The notes beneath the pieces are model-generated. The model made no database searches and was not told the DNA's origin. It was given only the letters and a program-made list of their open reading frames with translations. A stretch of DNA of 10,539 bases from NCBI GenBank assembly GCA_937884015.1, contig CALGBV010000308.1, positions 1-10,539 on the forward strand, written 5' to 3'. The DNA is from an uncultured Bacteroidales bacterium (lineage in GTDB: Bacteria > Bacteroidota > Bacteroidia > Bacteroidales > F082). How positions within the stretch are numbered: position 1 is the first letter of the stretch; every line of letters begins with the position of its first letter. Shown here one piece after another: positions 5,739 to 10,539 of the stretch. The position numbers and the translations under genes are program-made.

Positions 5739-8648
5739 TTAATAATACACCTTCACTGGCCCTAACATTCCCATCGGCTGGTATTCCTGTTCGCGGCCTT
5801 TGCGGTTGACATAAATTTTTGCCACAAGATTGTCCGTCATGGTTTTCATATAGTTGCCCATTGTCGTAAGTACATGAATTTCAATCTCGTTGTTGCCTTC
5901 TTTTACAAAGTCGCTTATGTCGAACAAGCGGCGGCCAAAATAGCGGACTCCTGCCGACTGGCCGTTGACAAACACTTCGGCAACACCTTCCACAGTGCCT
6001 AAATTAAGGATGGTGCGGTTTATTTCATAAAGTTCAAACGACTTTTTATAAACAATGGTGCCCGTGAAATGCTTGTAGTCTTCCAACTCTTTCAAATCGG
6101 TCAAAGTGTCGAAATGGGTTTCCATAATGGTATCGGTGCGGCTGTGGCGTAATTCAACCATCCAATCGTTTGATAAATCATTTACATTCAAATTGGTAGT
6201 TCCTTCCGAACAGCGACCTTTGGCGCGGCAATCCTCACCGATGACTTGCTGCAAAGGCTGCCAAATTTGAGGATTTTCTTCCCGATAATGCGGCTTTTCA
6301 AAGACAATGAGCAAGGATTCGACAGGACCTAAATTAAAGTTGTAGCTTTCATCATCATCCAAAGGCAACTTAAAGCGTTGGCCTGTCTGCAAATCCCAAA
6401 TCCACGGATGTTTGCCTTTGGTGATTTCGCGGCTGAAGGTGATTTTCGTTTCGTGGGCATTATAGCGGTTCGAGTTGCTGATGAAAAGCATTTCGCTGCC
6501 ATCGTCAGTGGTGTAACGGTTTTGCATCATATACAAATCTGGCGATTCAATATCAAGATAATGAGGCAGTTGTTCTGCTTTCATCAGGCTGTCGTACCAA
6601 GGCAGAAAGCCCTCCTTCGGCGGCTCGACAAAGACGAAATTATCCTTGAACTGCATCATTTTTTTGATGTTCGCCTTTACGATGGAATCTTTTTCTGCCA
6701 CATCGCCACTCAATCCCAAGGATTTGTAAGGAATTGTGTCGATGCAAATCACCTTGCCGCCTTGTTTGGCAAATTGCAGCAGTTTCTCGGAGGTTCCGGG
6801 ATGCATGCTTTCCACATCAATGACAAACAAAGTGTTGTATTTCCGTGCATTATAACAAATGTTTCCTTTCTTGACTTGTGCATCGCTGATGATGTTTTCG
6901 GTGACATAATCCACGCCGCCGCCGCATTTGTCGATGGCTTCCCAAATGAAGGTCTTGTAAGGTGCTCGCGTTACATTCGGTAAAGGCTCGTTTTGCATTC
7001 CGATGGTGCTCCACATGTCGTTTTCGGGATTCAAAATGGCGATGTCGGCATAGTAAGTGCCATGTTGTAAGGCTGTTGCGAGTCGAGCCTTGTATTCGTT
7101 ATAATATTTGAAATAGGGCCACCAGTTGTTGTTTTCGGAGTAAAAGGCGCCGTAACGCAGCCAGCCTGGGAAAGCGACTTCCTTGTTCGGCGAATAATTG
7201 AAGCCGTGGAAAACGCTGTGCGTGACGCCCGAAATGGCGGTCTGGTCGCCGCCGAGTTTCAGTTGTTCCAAAGTCATGTTGAACACGGTGTAGGTGTTGG
7301 TCATTTCCTCGCAGCTCATCATGCGGTTGCCCGACAAATGTGCTGCCGATGACACGAATTTGTTTACCATCGTGTAGGCGCGGCCGCGGCGGTAGTCGCT
7401 TTCGGCCATCTCTTCGCCGGGCTTGTGGCGTAGCCAGTTTGTGGTCCACGATTCGCCTTCAGGGATGTCGTAACCCATGGCGTTTTCCAGAGGATAAAAG
7501 CCACGGCCATAGGCTTGTGCGCGGGCTTTCACGCCGAGATTGTGGCACCATGCGAGATAAGTGTCGGTGAATCTTTCTTTCATCAGTTGTGCCTTGAAAT
7601 CTTCAAAATCGTAGCGGGCGCGTTGCACTTTTTCATTCATTTCTTCGGTGACGGGCACTACGGCATCGTAATTCAAGGCGCTGCCCATCGATCCGATTTT
7701 AAACAAGATAAACGGAAGATAATCGGTTAGCTTATAACCATATCGTTTCTCAAATTCATCGGCCATGTCGTTCGTCCAGTTGGCGCCTTCAAGTTCCATG
7801 CTGTCGGTGAAAAGGGCGCGAATGTTATCTTTCAAAGGCCCGATTCTGCCTTCGATGGAATCCGACATGTTGTAAAGATATTTGTTGACGGCTTCCGTGT
7901 CGAAATGGTTCAGCACGGGACCGGACGCACCTGGCGCACCATTGATGACTTCAAGGAATCCGGTGATTTTCACCAAACCTGCCAAGGTGTATTCGCCTTC
8001 AGGCACTTCGATGGTGAAAATGCTGTCGGTTTGCAGGACGTCAATGCCTTGCGTAATGTCGGAAACGGGATTCGGATAAAGTTTCAGTTGCATCAACTCC
8101 TTCACATTGCCTTTGTAGGGCGAACTCACTTTCGGCATCGATTTTTCAAAAATGCTGTCGCGGTTGATGGTGAGCGTGCAAGGTCCTTTGACAGGCTCGG
8201 CATAGTTGACCACGATCTGTGCACGTTCCTCGCCTTCAAGGATTTCAGCGCCGAAAGGCCAGCCCGAACCCACGATGAGGTCGCAAGTCATGTCGAGTTC
8301 CTTGGCCTTGTCAAAACACACTTTCAGCATGTCAATCCACTCAGGACTAAGCCATTGCAAGGATTCTTTCCCAATGCTGTCGCAATAGCTTGGGAAAGCC
8401 ACCGGATTGATTTCGACGCCGCCAATGCCTGCCTCTTTCAGCAATTCCATTTCGCGAACCAGTTCATCGGATTCGACCTTGTCGCCATTCCACCACCAGC
8501 GCACAAAAGGATGATACTGTGATTCGGGATTTTGGAATAATTCATATAACTGCTCGGTTTTCAAGTAATTATCTTGGTTTTTTCTGTGGCATTTAGCAAA
8601 AACCAAACACAAGCAAAGAAGGACGAAAACGTGTTTAATGATTCTCAT
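5739..8648 (-). CDS. GH106-like glycoside hydrolase (probable alpha-L-rhamnosidase)
   Basis: A 969-residue exported enzyme probably removing alpha-L-rhamnose from pectin-type glycans. The N-terminus is hydrophobic (residues 5-19) followed by Cys20, suggesting a lipoprotein, but the -1 residue is Lys (LVFAKC), atypical for a lipobox. The catalytic region opens with HPFVRWWWNGDKV (46-58) and GIGGVEINPVAF (74-85), hallmarks of the Glyco_hydro_106 family. Further acidic patches likely near the active site are FTDSMELEGANWT (280-292) and SCEEMTNTY (445-453), with GVTHSVFHGFNY (474-485) next. About 530-690 looks like an alpha/beta domain. The C-terminus (860-969, with VEGVAEVFVNGQSAG and a final PMGMLGPVKVYY) resembles a GH2-type sugar-binding jelly roll. 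It is the first gene of a hydrolase pair with GH28, which fits attack on a Rha/GalA polymer. Related unassigned families are possible, so the rhamnosidase activity is inferred. Confidence 0.8.
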   Translation of the reverse strand: MRIIKHVFVLLCLCLVFAKCHRKNQDNYLKTEQLYELFQNPESQYHPFVRWWWNGDKVESDELVREMELLKEAGIGGVEINPVAFPSYCDSIGKESLQWLSPEWIDMLKVCFDKAKELDMTCDLIVGSGWPFGAEILEGEERAQIVVNYAEPVKGPCTLTINRDSIFEKSMPKVSSPYKGNVKELMQLKLYPNPVSDITQGIDVLQTDSIFTIEVPEGEYTLAGLVKITGFLEVINGAPGASGPVLNHFDTEAVNKYLYNMSDSIEGRIGPLKDNIRALFTDSMELEGANWTNDMADEFEKRYGYKLTDYLPFILFKIGSMGSALNYDAVVPVTEEMNEKVQRARYDFEDFKAQLMKERFTDTYLAWCHNLGVKARAQAYGRGFYPLENAMGYDIPEGESWTTNWLRHKPGEEMAESDYRRGRAYTMVNKFVSSAAHLSGNRMMSCEEMTNTYTVFNMTLEQLKLGGDQTAISGVTHSVFHGFNYSPNKEVAFPGWLRYGAFYSENNNWWPYFKYYNEYKARLATALQHGTYYADIAILNPENDMWSTIGMQNEPLPNVTRAPYKTFIWEAIDKCGGGVDYVTENIISDAQVKKGNICYNARKYNTLFVIDVESMHPGTSEKLLQFAKQGGKVICIDTIPYKSLGLSGDVAEKDSIVKANIKKMMQFKDNFVFVEPPKEGFLPWYDSLMKAEQLPHYLDIESPDLYMMQNRYTTDDGSEMLFISNSNRYNAHETKITFSREITKGKHPWIWDLQTGQRFKLPLDDDESYNFNLGPVESLLIVFEKPHYREENPQIWQPLQQVIGEDCRAKGRCSEGTTNLNVNDLSNDWMVELRHSRTDTIMETHFDTLTDLKELEDYKHFTGTIVYKKSFELYEINRTILNLGTVEGVAEVFVNGQSAGVRYFGRRLFDISDFVKEGNNEIEIHVLTTMGNYMKTMTDNLVAKIYVNRKGREQEYQPMGMLGPVKVYY

Positions 8649-8672
8649 GATGATTGAAGCGCGATTGATTCT

Positions 8673-8681
8673 GCGAAGATA
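8673..8681 (-). promoter_or_regulatory. candidate -7 element for the GH106-like gene
   Basis: The minus strand reads TATCTTCGC, one mismatch from TAnnTTTG, and begins 33 bases before the ATG at 8648. No good TTTG -33 match lies at the usual spacing. This would fit a promoter needing an activator, but that is inference. Confidence 0.4.
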
Positions 8682-8694
8682 GAAAGATTTTTCC

Positions 8695-8702
8695 TATTTT
8701 TG
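8695..8702 (+). promoter_or_regulatory. candidate -7 element for gldF-gldG
   Basis: TATTTTTG matches the Bacteroidota -7 consensus TAnnTTTG and begins 30 bases before the gldF ATG, which predicts a leader of about 15 bases. A TCTG at 8670-8673 with a 21-base spacer is a weak candidate for -33. The site faces away from, and overlaps the upstream region of, the candidate GH106-like promoter. Confidence 0.5.
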
Positions 8703-8724
8703 CCGTTTTAAACCTAAATAAGGT

Positions 8725-9456
8725 ATGTACGCACTTTTTAAGAAAGAAATTAGCAACTTCCTCAGTTCGCTGATAGGCATCATGGTCATTGTTGTCTTTC
8801 TGCTGATTACGGGACTGTTTCTCTGGGTTTTCCAGAGCGATTTCAACATTTTGAATTCCAATTACGCCAATCTTGACAGCCTTTTCATCATTGCGCCTTG
8901 GGTTTTCCTGTTTTTGGTGCCTGCCGTCACGATGCGCAGTTTCGCCGAAGAAAACCGCACGGGAACGATTGAAATGCTGCTCACCAAACCTTTGTCGGAC
9001 TGGCAGATTATTCTGGCAAAGTTCCTTGCGGGTGTGGCATTAGTGCTGTTGGCCTTGATTCCGACGCTTATCTATTATTTCTCGGTCTACCGTCTCGGTA
9101 TGCCCGTCGGCAATCTCGATAGCGGCGGCATTTGGGGCTCTTACATCGGCTTGTTTTTGCTGAGCGCAAGTTTCGTTAGCATAGGCATTTTCTGTAGTTC
9201 GGTCACCAACAACCAAATCCTTGCTTTCATTCTTTCCGTGTTCCTTTGCGGATTTCTTTACATTGGATTTGAATTGATTTATTCCATGTCGCTGTTTGGA
9301 AGCATCGATTTGTTTATCAAGCAGTTGGGAATGGCTACGCATTATAGTTCACTCAGCCGTGGCGTGGTCGATACGCGCGACGTGCTGTATTTCCTCAGCG
9401 TGATTGTGTTGTTTTTAAGTTCAACAAAACTGGTTCTTGCGAGCCGCAAATGGTAA
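8725..9456 (+). CDS. gldF: gliding-associated ABC transporter permease GldF
   Basis: A 243-residue inner-membrane permease of the ABC-2 type. Six hydrophobic segments are visible, near residues 15-36, 52-70, 98-121, 138-160, 163-186 and 220-237. Between the second and third lies the cytoplasmic loop RSFAEENRTGTIEMLLTKPL (71-90), the conserved ABC-2 segment expected to contact the ATPase. Length and sequence match GldF, which with GldG and the ATPase GldA forms a transporter first linked to gliding in Flavobacterium johnsoniae; homologues are widespread in non-gliding Bacteroidota, where the substrate is uncertain. No gldA is seen here, and in F. johnsoniae it is also encoded elsewhere. The ATG at 8725 is preceded by only a weak AAGG directly against the start. 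gldG begins 12 bases after the stop. Confidence 0.92.
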   Translation: MYALFKKEISNFLSSLIGIMVIVVFLLITGLFLWVFQSDFNILNSNYANLDSLFIIAPWVFLFLVPAVTMRSFAEENRTGTIEMLLTKPLSDWQIILAKFLAGVALVLLALIPTLIYYFSVYRLGMPVGNLDSGGIWGSYIGLFLLSASFVSIGIFCSSVTNNQILAFILSVFLCGFLYIGFELIYSMSLFGSIDLFIKQLGMATHYSSLSRGVVDTRDVLYFLSVIVLFLSSTKLVLASRKW

Positions 9457-9461
9457 GGAGG
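9456..9461 (+). promoter_or_regulatory. strong Shine-Dalgarno site of gldG
   Basis: AGGAGG, overlapping the last base of the gldF stop codon, lies 7 bases before the gldG ATG. Such a full anti-16S match is uncommon in Bacteroidota, where most genes lack a clear Shine-Dalgarno sequence. It fixes the gldG start and suggests efficient reinitiation after gldF. Confidence 0.75.
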
Positions 9462-9468
9462 ATTGATT

Positions 9469-10539
9469 ATGGAAAACAAACGCAAGAGTTTAAAGAAAAG
9501 CCAAATCGTTTCGTTCATCGTTACTTTGGTGATTATCATAGTGATAAATGTGATTGGTTCTTTCGTCTTTACCCGTTTTGACCTGACGAGCGAAAAACGT
9601 TACACGCTTTCGAACACCACAAAGGATATTTTGGGCGAACTGAACGATTATGTCTATTTCAAGGTCTATCTTGAAGGCGATTTCCCGGCAGGTTTCAAGA
9701 AGCTGCGCCGCGAAACGAAAGAAATGTTGGATGAGTTTAGGGCTTATTCGAAATACATTGATTATGAATTTATTAACCCTTCCGATTTTGCCGATGCATC
9801 TGAACGCAACGAAGTTTACAGGTCGCTTTATCAGGCAGGACTGAATCCGACGGAACTTTCGGTGCAAAACAGCGATGGTTCTTCAAAGCAAATGGTGATT
9901 TGGCCTGGCGTCGTGGTCAGCTACGGCAACGACAAGGAATTGGCCGTCGATTTGCTTGAAAGCCAGATGGGACAGTCGTCGGAAGAGGCGTTGAATGCTT
10001 CCATGCAAAACCTTGAATTCCGTCTGATTGAAGCCGTCAAGAGCATCACGCAGTTGGAAAAACCAACGGTGGCTTTCCTCGAAGGTCACGGCGAATTGGA
10101 AGAAAAGGACATTTACGATATTACGCAAACCCTGTCGCAACATTACAATGTCAGCCGCGTGGCCATCGAGGGCAAGATTGATGCCTTGATGCACCGCACT
10201 GAAGCCGATGAAAACGGCAAGGTGAGCGCTTTCCCAAGTTACGATGCCATCGTCATTGCCAAACCTACGGAGCCTTTCGATGAAAAGGACAAGTTCCTCA
10301 TCGACCAGTATATCATGCACGGCGGCAAGGTGTTGTGGCTCGTTGAGCCGGTCATGGCTACCATGGACAGTCTCCAGATGCAGGAATCGACCATTGCCGT
10401 CGACATGGACTTGAACCTCGATGACATGCTTTTCAAGTACGGCGTGCGCATGAATCACGATTTGCTTTTGGATTTGACTTGTGCCGCATTGCCTGTGCGT
10501 ACGGGTCAAGTAGCTGGCCAGGCACAGCTTGAATATTTC
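9469..10539 (+). CDS. gldG: gliding-associated ABC transporter component GldG, 3'-truncated by window edge
   Basis: The frame is open from ATG 9469 to the last base, giving 357 residues of a protein usually about 550-600 long. A charged N-terminus (MENKRKSLKKSQ) leads into one membrane helix (about 12-35), followed by the GldG signature RFDLTSEKRYTLS (36-48). The rest is an extracytoplasmic domain of the ABC_transp_aux type, including VAFLEGHGELEEKDIYDI (at about 204-221) and GGKVLWLVEP (at about 285-294), as expected for a Rossmann-like GATase-type fold. The distal part and the expected C-terminal helix lie beyond the window. GldG is the auxiliary partner of GldF. The 12-base spacing and the strong AGGAGG site indicate translation from one gldFG message. 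The annotation is secure; the transported substrate in this organism is not. Confidence 0.92.
   Translation, partial: MENKRKSLKKSQIVSFIVTLVIIIVINVIGSFVFTRFDLTSEKRYTLSNTTKDILGELNDYVYFKVYLEGDFPAGFKKLRRETKEMLDEFRAYSKYIDYEFINPSDFADASERNEVYRSLYQAGLNPTELSVQNSDGSSKQMVIWPGVVVSYGNDKELAVDLLESQMGQSSEEALNASMQNLEFRLIEAVKSITQLEKPTVAFLEGHGELEEKDIYDITQTLSQHYNVSRVAIEGKIDALMHRTEADENGKVSAFPSYDAIVIAKPTEPFDEKDKFLIDQYIMHGGKVLWLVEPVMATMDSLQMQESTIAVDMDLNLDDMLFKYGVRMNHDLLLDLTCAALPVRTGQVAGQAQLEYF

Larger units (their letters stand above)
8649..8724. other. divergent intergenic control region
   Basis: A 76-base AT-rich region separates the starts of the GH106-like gene (minus) and gldF (plus). It holds the two outward-facing candidate -7 elements, whose expected -33 positions each fall on or beside the other's -7 site. 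I see no clear operator palindrome or hairpin in it. Confidence 0.6.

Noticed and set aside
7905..8522. A 205-codon plus-strand frame opposite the GH106-like gene
   Set aside because: It is antisense to the conserved catalytic N-terminus, with no recognisable domain or start signal.
9883..10509. A 208-codon minus-strand frame opposite gldG
   Set aside because: It is antisense to a secure gldG frame, rich in His, Gln and Val with no motif; a shadow.

Overview
The window looks like a chromosomal piece of a Bacteroidota genome, most likely of the order Bacteroidales. It carries gldF and gldG, a PG_1098-type methyltransferase and a large AsmA-like protein that recalls Bacteroidales homologues. 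It also has two carbohydrate-active enzymes of the kinds found in pectin-degrading Bacteroides and Prevotella, and several upstream regions carry the Bacteroidota -7 promoter element TAnnTTTG. No tRNA, rRNA, CRISPR array, insertion sequence or phage gene was seen, and no gene-free stretch exceeds about 80 bases.

Layout: (1) Plus strand, 1-3835: the 3' part of an AsmA-family envelope protein is followed, without a gap, by an SAM-dependent methyltransferase with a THUMP-like C-terminus. The pair looks like one transcription unit and ends in a hairpin at 3825-3849 whose left arm contains the methyltransferase stop codon. (2) Minus strand, 8648-3874: a GH106-like glycoside hydrolase, a GH28 polygalacturonase-like enzyme and a small coiled-coil protein lie head to tail with 36-38 base gaps. 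They converge on the same hairpin, which has U-tracts suited to both directions. (3) Plus strand, 8725-10539: gldF and gldG encode a membrane permease and its partner in the gliding-associated ABC transporter. gldG runs off the window end.

The GH106-like and GH28 proteins both have export signals and probably act on the same rhamnose- and galacturonate-containing polymer, such as rhamnogalacturonan or another pectin. No SusC/SusD pair, sensor or transporter accompanies them, so they are either the edge of a larger locus or an orphan pair. The GH28 protein keeps the carboxylate motifs of its family but lacks the usual GHG and RIK motifs. The GH106-like gene and gldF are transcribed divergently from a 76-base region in which the two candidate promoters overlap.

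I found no clear evidence of a wholly new system. The points most worth a second look are the altered GH28 active site, the GH106/GH28 pair without transport genes, the DPARR methyltransferase, and the compact divergent promoter.
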